64,000 nucleotides of DNA from contig NZ_JAGGMN010000001.1 of the NCBI RefSeq assembly GCF_017875325.1, forward strand, positions 2,376,140 to 2,440,139, read 5' to 3'. A program made the translations under genes and the position numbers. Below the pieces are notes generated by a model that was not told the DNA's origin, did no database searches, and saw only the letters and a program-made list of their open reading frames with translations. Positions 29,128-37,425 of the stretch are shown here, piece after piece. The DNA comes from Methanofollis sp. W23. Lineage in GTDB: Archaea > Halobacteriota > Methanomicrobia > Methanomicrobiales > Methanofollaceae. How positions within the stretch are numbered: the first letter of the stretch is position 1; every line of letters begins with the position of its first letter.

Positions 29128-30160
29128 AGGTGCGGTTGAGCCGGTAACGGCGGAGACCAGGCCTGAAATGAAGCCATCTGAAGGGAAGGGATCAACAAAG
29201 GGAGTTCAGAAACCCACGCCCGCTCCGGCGACACGTCCTGAGCCTGTAAAGGTTTCAAAAGAGGATACGGTTGCTGAAAAGCCTGCTAAAACGGTTGAAG
29301 CCAAAACAGAAACGGCACAACCGACACCCAGACCCAGAATGAAACCTTCCGAGATCGATGTGGAAAAAAAGGTGGAAAATACGAAGGAGGAAATGCCTGT
29401 GGTAGAGAAGATTACCGTAGGACACGTGCACCTGAGTGGCTGTACCGGGTGCCTTGTGTCCTTTGCAGACAACTACGAAGGTCTCTTCAAGATCCTTGAT
29501 GATTATGCAGACCTCGTGTATGCACTGACCCTTGTGGATGTCAGGCAGATCCCAGAGATGGACGTCGCCCTTGTCGAGGGGTCGGTCTGTCTCCAGGACA
29601 AGAGCTCAGTGGAAGAGATCAGGGAAGCCAGGGAGAAGGCAAAGATCGTCGTCGCCCTTGGTGGCTGTGCGGCATACGGGAACATCACCCGGTTCTGCCG
29701 CGGTGGCCAGTGGAACCAGCCTCAGATGGAGTCGTACGTCCCGATCGGTGAACTGATCGACGTCGACCTGTACATCCCTGGCTGTGCACCTACTCCCCAG
29801 CAGATCAGGAACGTCTGTATCATGGCTTACCTGCTGCTGAAGGGGACCGACGAGCAGAAGGAGCTCGCGGGCGCCTATCTCAAGCCGCTCATGGACCTTG
29901 CCCAGCGCGGCGACGAGGCATGCGGCTGCGACCTGATGTACGACGTCATCAACCAGGGCCTGTGCATGGGCTGTGGTTCATGTGCGGCGGCATGCCCGGT
30001 CCGTGCGGTCAGCATGGAATATGGCAAGCCAAACATCGACCGTGACCTCTGCATCAAGTGTGGCGCCTGCTATGCCCAGTGCCCGAGGAGTTTCTTCAAC
30101 TTCGATGTGATGAACGAGTTCGAAGGAATTTCAGAACTCATAAAAGGAGTCATGGAGTGA
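29054..30160 (+). CDS. frhG: F420-reducing hydrogenase, gamma (iron-sulfur) subunit with unusual N-terminal extension
   Basis: From ATG 29054 the frame encodes 368 residues. The C-terminal 250 are canonical Frh[18 protein letters not shown] binds the proximal cluster, followed by [14 protein letters not shown] and PGCAPTP. Two 4Fe-4S motifs follow, [16 protein letters not shown] and [12 protein letters not shown]. The first 115 or so residues are extra: a short amphipathic helix, [16 protein letters not shown], then a Lys/Pro/Glu/Thr-rich linker that may extend or anchor the subunit. Overlap with frhD argues for coupling. Inside the extension, AAGGAGG at 29384-29390 sits 8 nt before GTG 29399, exactly where ordinary FrhG would begin ([15 protein letters not shown]). 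One gene may thus give a 368- and a 253-residue form. Confidence 0.88.
   Translation: MMGLLSKLKQILGRKERPRPREAHKGAVEPVTAETRPEMKPSEGKGSTKGVQKPTPAPATRPEPVKVSKEDTVAEKPAKTVEAKTETAQPTPRPRMKPSEIDVEKKVENTKEEMPVVEKITVGHVHLSGCTGCLVSFADNYEGLFKILDDYADLVYALTLVDVRQIPEMDVALVEGSVCLQDKSSVEEIREAREKAKIVVALGGCAAYGNITRFCRGGQWNQPQMESYVPIGELIDVDLYIPGCAPTPQQIRNVCIMAYLLLKGTDEQKELAGAYLKPLMDLAQRGDEACGCDLMYDVINQGLCMGCGSCAAACPVRAVSMEYGKPNIDRDLCIKCGACYAQCPRSFFNFDVMNEFEGISELIKGVME
29384..29401 (+). promoter_or_regulatory. internal ribosome-binding site and GTG start within frhG
   Basis: AAGGAGG (29384-29390) is the strongest Shine-Dalgarno match seen in the operon. It lies 8 nt before the in-frame GTG at 29399 and only 2 nt before the in-frame ATG at 29393. 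The codons AAG GAG GAA would encode TKEEM in the long form, so the match could also be an accident of a Lys/Glu-rich stretch. Confidence 0.55.
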
Positions 30161-30170
30161 GGTGAAAGAG

Positions 30171-31034
30171 ATGGTACTCGGTAATTACAAGTCTGTGGTT
30201 GCGGCACGCAGCACTGACAATGAGATCCTGAAGGGTGCCCAGGACGGCGGCATCGTCACCCAGCTCTTCGCGTACGCGCTTGAAGAGGGGATCATCGACG
30301 GCGCCATCGTCGCAGGGCCTTCTGACGAACCCTGGAAGCCAGAGCCGGTCATTGCGACCAGCAAAGCAGAACTTCTCGCGGCCCGCGGGACCAGATACAC
30401 CCTCTCCCCGAACATCTCCCTCCTCAAGGAGGCGACCCGCAGTTACGGTCTTGACCGGATCGGTATCGTTGGCACCCCGTGCCAGATGCAGGCGGTCCGC
30501 AAGGCCCAGCTCTACCCGATCGGGATGCGGGACGTCCCTGACAAGATCGCCCTTGCAGTCGGGATCTTCTGTATGGAGAACTTCCCGTACCAGGGTCTTG
30601 AGGCGATGGTCGAGGACCACTGCAATGTCAAACTCGAGTCGGTCAAGAAACTCGACATCGGGAAGGGCAAGTTCTGGGCCTACACCGAGCGCGGTGCGGT
30701 CGCCCAGATCCCGCTCAAGGTTACGCACAAGTATGAGCAGCCTGGCTGTCATGTCTGCCTGGACTATGTCTCCAATCTTGCGGACGTCTCGACCGGATCG
30801 GTCGGCGCCCCAGACGGCTGGAGCACGGTCTTTGTCAGGACCAAGAATGGTGAGAACGCCTGGTCGAAGGCAATTGGTGCAGGATGCTTCGAGACCAAGC
30901 CTATCGAGGAGGTCAAGCCAGGTCTTGACCTTGTCAAGAAGCTTGCGACCGACAAGATCACCAAGAACCAGAAGACTCTGGATGAACGTGCGACCTTTGG
31001 CGTGGGCAAGGGTCTGCGCAACCCTTACCTCTAA
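30171..31034 (+). CDS. frhB: F420-reducing hydrogenase, beta subunit (FAD/F420-binding)
   Basis: This 287-residue flavoprotein subunit transfers hydride to F420. [19 protein letters not shown] is the standard start. [22 protein letters not shown] and [16 protein letters not shown] are the FAD/F420-site segments, and [18 protein letters not shown] carries cysteines for the iron-sulfur cluster. ATG 30171 is preferred over GTG 30162 on family grounds, with GAGGTG about 8 nt upstream. It is the last gene of the operon and is followed by a T-run. The subunit order A-D-G-B is the normal one. Confidence 0.95.
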   Translation: MVLGNYKSVVAARSTDNEILKGAQDGGIVTQLFAYALEEGIIDGAIVAGPSDEPWKPEPVIATSKAELLAARGTRYTLSPNISLLKEATRSYGLDRIGIVGTPCQMQAVRKAQLYPIGMRDVPDKIALAVGIFCMENFPYQGLEAMVEDHCNVKLESVKKLDIGKGKFWAYTERGAVAQIPLKVTHKYEQPGCHVCLDYVSNLADVSTGSVGAPDGWSTVFVRTKNGENAWSKAIGAGCFETKPIEEVKPGLDLVKKLATDKITKNQKTLDERATFGVGKGLRNPYL

Positions 31035-31037
31035 TCC

Positions 31038-31046
31038 TATTTTTTG
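31038..31046 (+). terminator. poly-T terminator after frhB
   Basis: A run of six T residues begins 5 nt after the frhB stop (CCTATTTTTTG), a typical archaeal U-rich termination signal for the frhADGB transcript. Confidence 0.5.
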
Positions 31047-31131
31047 CACGTCCTTGAATGGGCCGGAAGGGTGCAGGTCGGCTGCAGTCTTCTGTCTTCT
31101 TGCGATTAGATAGATTTCGAACTCTCAAAAA

Positions 31132-31141
31132 CTTTATATAG
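31132..31141 (+). promoter_or_regulatory. strong TATA box for the 68-residue protein gene
   Basis: CTTTATATAG is a near-consensus archaeal TATA box 31-40 nt before ATG 31172; GGGGGA lies just before the start codon. This shows the small gene has its own promoter after the frhB terminator. Confidence 0.6.
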
Positions 31142-31171
31142 TTTCACTCGTGTAGGTCCGCGACGGGGGAC

Positions 31172-31378
31172 ATGCTTGATATGACAACACAGATCTCGTT
31201 TGACGATCTCGTGGAGATGCCTTTTTTTGAGGGGATTGTGGCACTGGCACTGGCACAGATGGGCGAACTCACGCTTGTAGTCGGGGAACGACCTGCTCGA
31301 TCAGATCAGGTGGAGAAAATGGTGGATGAGATCGTCAGGACACTGAGGCCAGAGGATATGCCCCGCGTCCAGGCCTGA
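31172..31378 (+). CDS. 68-residue protein of unknown function
   Basis: I do not recognise a family. The protein is small, acidic at the N-terminus and soluble-looking: MTTQISFDDLVEMPFFEG, then a hydrophobic helix IVALALAQMG, the strand LTLVVGE and an amphipathic helix SDQVEKMVDEIVRTLRPED. A well-placed TATA box and a G-rich ribosome-binding site support it as a real gene; ATG 31181 is an alternative start. It lies just downstream of frhADGB and is convergent with the DUF2124-like gene, the stops being 1 nt apart. Confidence 0.55.
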   Translation: MLDMTTQISFDDLVEMPFFEGIVALALAQMGELTLVVGERPARSDQVEKMVDEIVRTLRPEDMPRVQA

Positions 31379-31379
31379 T

Positions 31380-31865
31380 TCATCCCTGGTAGATGGTCAC
31401 GGGATCGATGGTCGCGTCGATGAGGAGGTCGAAGGTGATTCTGTCGGTCCATCCGGCCTTCTCGAACATGCTCATGAAACAGACCCCGACAGGTCTGGCC
31501 TGCGGGTAGTTTGCAAGGATGGCGGCGGTCTCTTCTGCGCTGACCTCGATATTGGGCATCGCAAGTCCGCCCATGATCACGACCACCTGCGGCTCCAGGG
31601 TTCCAGCCTGGTCACTGATCTGCATCCCGATCCCTGGTGCGGGCGTGATCTCTCGCGCCTTCTCTTCGTCGAGGAACGGAACGAAGACATGTTTTAAGGG
31701 GAGTTTCCTGACGGCAAAGGTCAGGAGTTCGATGAAGGGGGTGCAGGTACCTGGACAGCCATAGTAGACGATCTGCGCGCCTTCGGGGAGGCCTGCATTG
31801 TCAAGATACTCTTTGAACGGCCTGAGTATCCCTGGGACTCCTTTGAGGTGTTCTTTCGCGTTCAT
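31380..31865 (-). CDS. conserved archaeal protein, DUF2124-like
   Basis: This 161-residue protein resembles DUF2124, a family confined to methanogens and relatives and of unknown function. A central segment IVYYGCPGTCTPFIELLTFAVR has a CPGxC-type motif with two cysteines. VVVIMGGLAMPNIEVSAEETAAIL and GVCFMSMFEKAGW follow, the latter with another Cys. The arrangement suggests a metal or cofactor-binding alpha/beta protein. The start at 31863-31865 gives MNAKEHLKGVPG. It converges on the 68-residue gene and lies head-to-tail with the 40-residue membrane protein gene 42 nt upstream, so those two may share a transcript. Confidence 0.65.
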   Translation of the reverse strand: MNAKEHLKGVPGILRPFKEYLDNAGLPEGAQIVYYGCPGTCTPFIELLTFAVRKLPLKHVFVPFLDEEKAREITPAPGIGMQISDQAGTLEPQVVVIMGGLAMPNIEVSAEETAAILANYPQARPVGVCFMSMFEKAGWTDRITFDLLIDATIDPVTIYQG

Positions 31866-31907
31866 ATACAGAGATCCCCCGGGAATATATTAATCGTGGC
31901 GTTGTCT

Positions 31908-32030
31908 TTATGCGAGTATCATCTGACCGAGAAAGACGACGGTGATGATGGTCATCGAGATAAAAATGATCCCGCCGATAAAGAGGAGTGCCTGGTTGAA
32001 TTTGCCATTTTTGGATGTTTTTTCATCCAT
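31908..32030 (-). CDS. 40-residue single-span membrane protein
   Basis: This frame encodes a 40-residue peptide. It has a charged head, MDEKTSKNGKFNQ, a single hydrophobic helix, ALLFIGGIIFISMTIITVVFLGQ, and the end MILA. The shape (basic/acidic head, one helix, short tail) is typical of small regulatory membrane subunits. GAGGGTG lies just before the ATG, and a TATA-like TTTATT lies about 25 nt upstream on the minus strand. It is divergent from the PspC gene (66-90 nt between starts) and upstream of the DUF2124-like gene on the same strand. Its function is unknown. Confidence 0.5.
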   Translation of the reverse strand: MDEKTSKNGKFNQALLFIGGIIFISMTIITVVFLGQMILA

Positions 32031-32095
32031 CGCACCCTCGTTTGACTGGAGAATAAATGAAGGTGTTGGATTGATCCTCTCCAAAAGGGCTAATT

Positions 32096-32371
32096 GTGGA
32101 TGAGGTCAATGATGGAAGGATGGCAGAGAAAAGGCTGCTCCGTCCCAGGGAAGGGCGGATGATTGCGGGGGTGTGTGCGGCGCTTGGAAACTACTTCGGT
32201 GTCGACCCGACATGGGTCAGGATCGCCTGGGCAGTCCTCACCCTGATCACGCAGATCATTCCGGGGGTCGTCCTCTATATCCTCGCCGTGATCATTATCC
32301 CTGAGGAGGAAGAAGGGGAAGAAGGCGTCCTTGATGCAGAATATGCGATAAAGGAGGAGAAAAAAGTCTGA
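32096..32371 (+). CDS. PspC-domain membrane protein
   Basis: This protein has 91 residues from GTG 32096, or 83 from ATG 32120. KRLLRPREGRMIAGVCAALGNYFGVDPTWVRIAWAVL is the PspC signature: a basic start, the RxxxGVCxGLAxYF box and then the first helix. A second helix (IIPGVVLYILAVIIIP) and an acidic tail follow. PspC proteins in bacteria help sense envelope stress, and in archaea the role is unknown. ATG 32120 gives the more typical start MAEKRLLRPREGRM, but it lacks a well-spaced ribosome-binding site. It is divergent from the 40-residue membrane protein. Confidence 0.8.
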   Translation: MDEVNDGRMAEKRLLRPREGRMIAGVCAALGNYFGVDPTWVRIAWAVLTLITQIIPGVVLYILAVIIIPEEEEGEEGVLDAEYAIKEEKKV

Positions 32372-32739
32372 ACCCTCCCAAAAATTATTTTCCTTCACTG
32401 ACCCTAGGAGTCGGTGATGACATTCCGGTACGCCGCCAGGATGGGGAAGACGTCCCGGTCTTTTATCAGGGAGATCCTGAAAGTCACTGAAAACCCTGAA
32501 GTCGGTTCTGTAGATATTCTCTGGGCAGGTATCTGTGGCGGGGAGGCGTGCCGCCTCCTGGTCCCCCCGCGAGCGAGAGGCGGTGGCCGGCATTACGCTC
32601 TTCATGACGATTGAGTGTGCCTTCCCGGCCCTATCTTCATCCGTGGGGTCTGGGGGCAGCGCCCCGGGCAAGAAGATGAAGGAAGGTGGTTGGACCACGC
32701 TCGCACCCAGAAAAGATAAGGGTTTCTACGGGGCCCTGA
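32372..32739. repeat. intergenic repeat modules abutting a decayed gene
   Basis: GGTTCTGTAGATATTCTC (32505-32522) is a diverged end module. It is followed by GTGGCGGGGAGGCGTGCCGCC, CGGTGGCCGGCATTACGCTCTTCATG, a GCCTTCCC boundary, the GGGGGCAGCGCCCCGGG hairpin (about 32651-32667) and GCACCCAGAAAAGATAAGGGTTTCTAC. Repeat sequence runs directly into the 5' end of the pseudogene. Confidence 0.68.
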
Positions 32740-33827
32740 AGTCATCTCTTTTGCCGGAGGTTTCCAAATCCTGGCCTTATTCAGGTTGATGAGATTGAAA
32801 AGGCGGCCCGATTGGTCTTTGGATCCAAGGATGCCGCCGCCCTCCAGTACGCCGCCACCGAGGGGCATCTGCCTCTCAGGGAGTTCATCGCCGGGCGCGA
32901 CAGGCAGAGGCTCGGGCTTGAGGTCGGGCCCGAGGAGATCCTCATCACCAGTGGTTCGCAACAGGCCCTCGACCTTATCGGCAAGGTCGTTCTTGACCCA
33001 GGCGATGCGGTGGCGACCGAGCGTCCTGGATATCTGGGTGCCATCCAGGCCTTTTCCCTCTATGAACCCCGTTGCTGTCCTGCCCCTCTCGAAAAGGACG
33101 GACCTGACCTCGGTGCCCTGGAGAGGGGGCTCGATGAGCAGGAGGTCAGACTCTTCTATGGCGTCCCAAACTCGCAGAATCCCTCAGAGATCACCCCGTC
33201 GCGGGAGAAAAGAGAAGATATAACGTCTCTCCTCGACGGAACCGGCACGCTCTTTGTCGAGGACGACGCCTATGGCGGACTGCGGTTCTCAGATCGTGCT
33301 ATGCCCCCGGTAAAGAGGTATCTCCCTGATACGACGATCCTGACCGGGTCCTTCTCGAAGGTCGCGGCGCCGGGACTGCGTGTCGGCTGGATCTGTGCGG
33401 AACCTGCGATCCTTGAGCCCCTCGTTGTGGCGAAGCAGGCGTCAGACCTCCATTCCAGCACCCTTGACCAGAGGATTCATCGCCCGATATCTTCTGAACA
33501 CCGATGTCGATGCGCATGTCAGGGAGATCTGCAGGGTCTACGGTCGGCACTACGCTTTGATAACCGCCCTGATCGATGACCTCTTCCCTGACAATGTCGT
33601 CCGCACCGATCCAGATGGCGGAATATTTCTCCTAGTGACCCCCCCTCCTGATCTCCTCAATGACGCTTTTCGAGCGTGCCCGTGCCGAGCAGGTCGCAAT
33701 CCTTCCTGGCCTCCCGTTTTATGTGGACGGCGGCGGGGAGCATATGGTCCGCCTGAATTTTTCGAACGCCGATGAGGAGAGGATCACCGAGGGAATGCAC
33801 CGCCTCGCGCGAGCCATCGGCGTGTAG
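32740..33827 (+). pseudogene. decayed PLP aminotransferase (2-aminoadipate/MocR-like aminotransferase domain)
   Basis: Recognisable pieces lie in three frames. EVISFAGG starts at about 32740; after a shift near 32757 the frame reads FPNPGLIQVDEIEKAARLVFGS. ITSGSQQALDLIGKVVLDPGD, DDAYGGLRF and ILTGSFSKVAAPGLRVGW follow, the last with the PLP Lys. A one-base insertion near 33473 moves to RGFIARYLLNTDVDAHV, and a third shift near 33665 leads to LFERARAEQVAILPGLPFYV and the end IGV at 33827. The true N-terminus is missing and repeat DNA takes its place. Three frameshifts make sequencing error an unlikely sole cause. It ends 1 nt before the convergent antiporter gene. Confidence 0.82.
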
Positions 33828-33828
33828 A

Positions 33829-35013
33829 TCAGGCAGGATCTGTGGACCCCCTATAGAGCCAGTTCCGGTAGACGATCGGGGTGATCACCGTCGTGAGCAG
33901 ACTCATCATCACGATGGCCACATAGACCCCCTGGTCGATGAGCCCCTGGTTGAGCCCGATGAGGGCGACGATCATCGCCACCTCTCCACGCGGCACCATC
34001 CCGAACCCGATGATCAGCGAGTTCCTGGTGCTCACCCCCTGGAGACGTGCCGGGATGCCGCAGCCGATCAGTTTGGTGATGACGGCCATGACAGTGAGGG
34101 CGATGAGGAAGAGCATGATGTCTGGAGTGAGGGCGTTGATATCGACGAGGATCCCGAGCGAGACAAAGAAGATCGAGGCGAAGATGATGTGCAGGTACTC
34201 GGCCCCCTCCTTGAGGTCGCGGGAATGGACGAGGTCGACGCCTTTGAACGAGATCCCGGCGATGAAAGCCCCGATGATCGCCGAGATCCCGACGAACTCG
34301 GCTCCCATCGCGAAGAAGAAGGCGGCGGCCATCGCGGTGATGAAGACGAACTCAGGGTAGCGCCGTGCGAACGGGGTCCTGTCAATCCATTCGAGGAGGG
34401 GAGCGACCAGTTTGATCCCGACCGCTCCGGCGACGACAATGAAGGCGAGGTCTTTGAAGACGGTGGTCGCCACCGTAAGCAGGGAGAAAGTACCTGAGAC
34501 CACATCAACAGAGACCGAGAGGGCAATGAGGGAGAGGACGTCGTCGATGACTGCGGTCCCGATCACCGCCCTGGCCGCGGCGCTGTTCAACTGTCCCATC
34601 TCCTTGAGGACATTGGCGGTGATCGCGATGCTCGTGGCGGTCATTGCAGTCCCGACAAAGACCGCACTCCCGAAGGGATATCCCATCGCCTCTGCAAGCC
34701 AGAACCCGCCGATCCAGGGCACCGCCACCCCAAAAAGTCCGATGACAATATATCGCCGGTCAAGAAGGTCCTTGAGATCGAACTCCAGGCCGATGACAAA
34801 GAGGAGGATCACAGCCCCGAGGGCGGCAAGACTCCTGACAAAGTCGGTATAAGTGATGAGAGCAAGAAAACTCGGGCCCACAATGAGGCCGACCAGGATC
34901 TCGCCGACGACGGCAGACTGGTTGATCCTGGATGCCACAAGGTAGCCGGTGAGCGCCACAAAGAGGAGCAGGCTCATCTGGAACTCGATGGTCGTCTCGA
35001 TCCCGGTGCTCAT
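33829..35013 (-). CDS. CPA2-family cation/proton antiporter (Kef-type)
   Basis: This 394-residue protein has about 12 transmembrane helices of the sodium/proton exchanger fold. SAVVGEILVGLIVGPSFLALI is the N-terminal conserved helix pair, and VILLFVIGLEFDLKDL follows. FVGTAMTATSIAITANVL and AVIGTAVIDDVLSLIAL hold the paired acidic residues used for ion binding. There is no cytosolic TrkA-N (RCK) domain, unlike full-length KefB/C, so control would need another protein. It should exchange Na+ or K+ for protons across the membrane. The 3' end nearly touches the pseudogene end. Confidence 0.88.
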   Translation of the reverse strand: MSTGIETTIEFQMSLLLFVALTGYLVASRINQSAVVGEILVGLIVGPSFLALITYTDFVRSLAALGAVILLFVIGLEFDLKDLLDRRYIVIGLFGVAVPWIGGFWLAEAMGYPFGSAVFVGTAMTATSIAITANVLKEMGQLNSAAARAVIGTAVIDDVLSLIALSVSVDVVSGTFSLLTVATTVFKDLAFIVVAGAVGIKLVAPLLEWIDRTPFARRYPEFVFITAMAAAFFFAMGAEFVGISAIIGAFIAGISFKGVDLVHSRDLKEGAEYLHIIFASIFFVSLGILVDINALTPDIMLFLIALTVMAVITKLIGCGIPARLQGVSTRNSLIIGFGMVPRGEVAMIVALIGLNQGLIDQGVYVAIVMMSLLTTVITPIVYRNWLYRGSTDPA

Positions 35014-35877
35014 GGAGAGGAGTGAGACTTTCGGGTATTAAAGGGGTGTGCCCTCTCTCTTTCGTGTCTGGCCAGGAACGATATCTCGTCCCCACGATGA
35101 GCAGAACGAGAAAATGGCTTGAAAACATTTAGGAATTTCAAGGATGGATCTCTCTGCGGCGAAATGACCATTTGAAAATCAGAGATATTTTCTGCGGACA
35201 ATATCCCGGGACTTTCTGGATTATGCATATCCCCCAGAATTAAAACACTCTTTCCGTCAGGGGCGTGCCATCCCCGGACTCCTGGAATGAAGATTGGGGG
35301 AGGGCCACACCTTCTCTTCATGATCTTCTCTCTGCCTTCCGTCCCATCACAATCCAGGGAGTCCAGAGGCACTCGTCCCCGGCGCGGGCGGATGGGAGGG
35401 GGATGGATGCATGGGTACACAAAGAAGAGAAAAAGTTCTCTCATCTATCATCTCTCTCTTCTCCAAGAGGAGAACTGGGGCGTTTTGCGATACCCTCATC
35501 CTCAATGACGTTTGCACCCCATGTCTTGCATGGAGATCAGGTCAGGAAGACAGGGGGCCGATCATCTGGACGGTCATTCTGTCCCATGCGTATCAATCCA
35601 GAAAGAGATCGATGAGGGAAACCCTCCTCCAGATCTATGGGGCCAGACATCGGCTCCATAGAATTCTGCATGAAGCGAGATCGCACCTCATGCATATGTG
35701 ATGAAAATTTCTCATGGCTTGATCTCCCATATGAAGACAGGAAAATCGGTGAAGGGCTCTACAGATCCCAACTTTCGAGATCATTTTCAAAGCCTTTGCT
35801 CTTCTTGAGCGCGGGTGCCAGGGGGGCGGCGAGGGCGATTGTTCCCCTGCTCGCCTTTCTGGTCGTGAGGAACAAGA
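35014..35877. repeat. intergenic repeat region
   Basis: Positions 35014-35230 are AT-richer DNA upstream of the antiporter with no clear feature beyond a likely promoter. From 35235 a GGGGCGTGCC palindrome and CTCCCTTTTC-like diverged boundary motifs appear. The junction TCTATGGGGCC/GGCTCCATAGA lies near 35634-35662, with the hairpin module GCATGAAGCGAGATCGCACCTCATGCATATG after it (35666-35700). Close similarity to 11813-11890 extends into AAGACAGGAAAA. No gene is supported. Confidence 0.68.
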
Positions 35878-36534
35878 TCAGGGGAGGGGGGCCAGGGGTC
35901 GTGCTCCTCCAACCTCGCCGAGCACGGTCAGGCAGGTCCCGCCATTGCCCAGGTGGCAGACCGCCACCGTCTCGGTGGTGAACTGATAGGGGAGCGGGAG
36001 CCTGGTGTCCTGATCTCCTGCGTCCCCGACCCCGAGAGTGATATGCGGCGAGTAGCGGTCGCCGGCATGGGCGGCCCTGAACTCCCTGATATAGTCGAGG
36101 AACCCGCGGTCGGGCACCTCGCCCTTCCTGACCGCAAGCATTCCGGGTGCGGTCTCGCTGAGGGCAAAGGGGGTGAGGCCGTGGACGACCTCGTCGTGGA
36201 GTGCCCGCAGGGGGGGTGCCGGGGCGATATCAAATCCTGAGACCGGATGGCCGGGTGCGGTCATGACACTGGAGACCCCGGTGAGGGTGAGACTGAGAGG
36301 CCGGTGCCGGCCCCAGATCTCTGCAAGATCGTCACAGACCGCGGTGAGGTCGGCGGCCCTGATCGGTGCCATGGCAAGGGTGATATGGGCGATCCCTCCA
36401 CCCGGGCCAAGGAGGACGCCCCGGTCACGGCTCCGCCTGATCAATGTCCTGTTGATCCGGCCGACCTCGCTCCGGATCTCTGCTGGCGGGATAAGGGCAA
36501 TATCAACGGCGATCGTCTCTTCATCCTGGTGCAT
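35878..36534 (-). CDS. 2H phosphoesterase superfamily protein (2'-5' RNA ligase-like)
   Basis: This 218-residue protein carries the two HxTx motifs that define 2H phosphoesterases: IAHITLAMAP near residue 50 and SPHITLGVGD near 165. The two histidines act on 2',3'-cyclic or 2'-5' phosphodiesters in RNA or nucleotides. The first motif is preceded by LLGPGGG rather than the typical RNA-ligase opening (MRxFIAI), so it may belong to a divergent subgroup with an unknown substrate. ATG 36532-36534 is chosen, with AGGAG about 12 nt upstream; an upstream start at 36642 would overlap the divergent FKBP gene. Confidence 0.72.
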   Translation of the reverse strand: MHQDEETIAVDIALIPPAEIRSEVGRINRTLIRRSRDRGVLLGPGGGIAHITLAMAPIRAADLTAVCDDLAEIWGRHRPLSLTLTGVSSVMTAPGHPVSGFDIAPAPPLRALHDEVVHGLTPFALSETAPGMLAVRKGEVPDRGFLDYIREFRAAHAGDRYSPHITLGVGDAGDQDTRLPLPYQFTTETVAVCHLGNGGTCLTVLGEVGGARPLAPLP

Positions 36535-36623
36535 GGAGGTAGAGATCTCCTCTGAGATGATATGCTTTTCCTGCCCCTTGCCCGGGCCACAAACTACTTT
36601 ACTTCCCACTCCGCAGGTTGGGT

Positions 36624-37055
36624 ATGTCAGAGCAGGCAGCACATGGGAGCACGGTCACGCTTCATTACACCGGTACCCTTGAAGACGGCCGCATATTCGG
36701 GACTACCACCGGGGGTGCCCCGCTGGTCCTGACGATCGGGGGGGGCGAATATCTCCGGGCCTTCGAGGAGGAACTTCTCGGGATGGTCGCAGGAGAGAAG
36801 AAGGCATTCACGCTTGATCCTGAGAAGGCCTATGGCGAGTGGCGGGAAGGGCTCGTGGCCGAGGTGCCTCGTTCGGCCTTCGGAGAAGGCCCGGCGCCTG
36901 AACCTGGCGCCAGTTTCCTGGCAGAACTCTCCGAAGGGGAGAAAGTACCGGTGAGGGTGGCGGCGGTCACCGAGGAGACGGTTGTCATCGATGCCAACCA
37001 CCCGCTTGCAGGAGAAATCCTCTGTTTCGAGGTCGAGGTCGTGGCGATCTCGTAA
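36624..37055 (+). CDS. FKBP-type peptidyl-prolyl isomerase
   Basis: This 143-residue protein resembles short archaeal FKBP/SlyD isomerases that speed protein folding. HGSTVTLHYTGTLEDGRIFGTT is the N-terminal FKBP strand pair. IGGGEYLRAFEEELLGMVAGEKKAFTL corresponds to the conserved IGxGxxIPGFExALxGM segment, with PEKAYGEW following. An insert-in-flap region (VAEVPRSAF ... VPVRVAAVTEETVVIDANHPLAGE) ends in the DANHPLAG motif typical of the SlyD subgroup, and EILCFEVEVVAI closes the barrel. ATG 36624 is the first sensible start. It is divergent from the 2H phosphoesterase gene. Confidence 0.88.
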   Translation: MSEQAAHGSTVTLHYTGTLEDGRIFGTTTGGAPLVLTIGGGEYLRAFEEELLGMVAGEKKAFTLDPEKAYGEWREGLVAEVPRSAFGEGPAPEPGASFLAELSEGEKVPVRVAAVTEETVVIDANHPLAGEILCFEVEVVAIS

Positions 37056-37425
37056 GACCTGGGCCGAGATTTTTCCCTCTTTTTGCTCTATGTCCGTCCC
37101 GGAAGTCTCCTGGTGCCTGACCGCTCTCTCAAACCAGAACGCACCTCCCGGTGAATTCTGAATCCCAGGCCCTGTAGAAATTTTCACTGGTTCTTTGTAC
37201 AGATACGCCGCCCCCACCTTTCTCACCGCATGTGCCAGGGTCCATCAAGTCGCGTGAGGCCCACCCCTGACGCATACCATATCTCGCAGAGCTTTTTTTC
37301 TCTCATATTCCGGTCATCAGTCCTGAGTCTGTGTCTATTATGCGAGGGCGATTGACCTGAACCCTTGAACTGTTTGCGTGGCCTGATGAGATACCTTAAA
37401 GTGGGCATCCTTTGAAACTCAATGC
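37056..37425. other. intergenic region: terminator, degraded repeat, DUF432 promoter
   Basis: T-rich tracts at 37071-37085 (GATTTTTCCCTCTTTTTG) probably terminate the FKBP transcript. CCCTGTAGAAATTTTCAC at 37169-37186 is an end module, and 37245-37300 contains a GTGAGGCCCACCCCTGACGCAT fragment of the hairpin module. TACCTTAAAGT near 37391 is a TATA-like box about 30 nt before the DUF432 start. Confidence 0.55.

Noticed and set aside
30150-31049. Long minus-strand frame opposite frhB
   Set aside because: It spans exactly the strongly conserved frhB gene and is its shadow.
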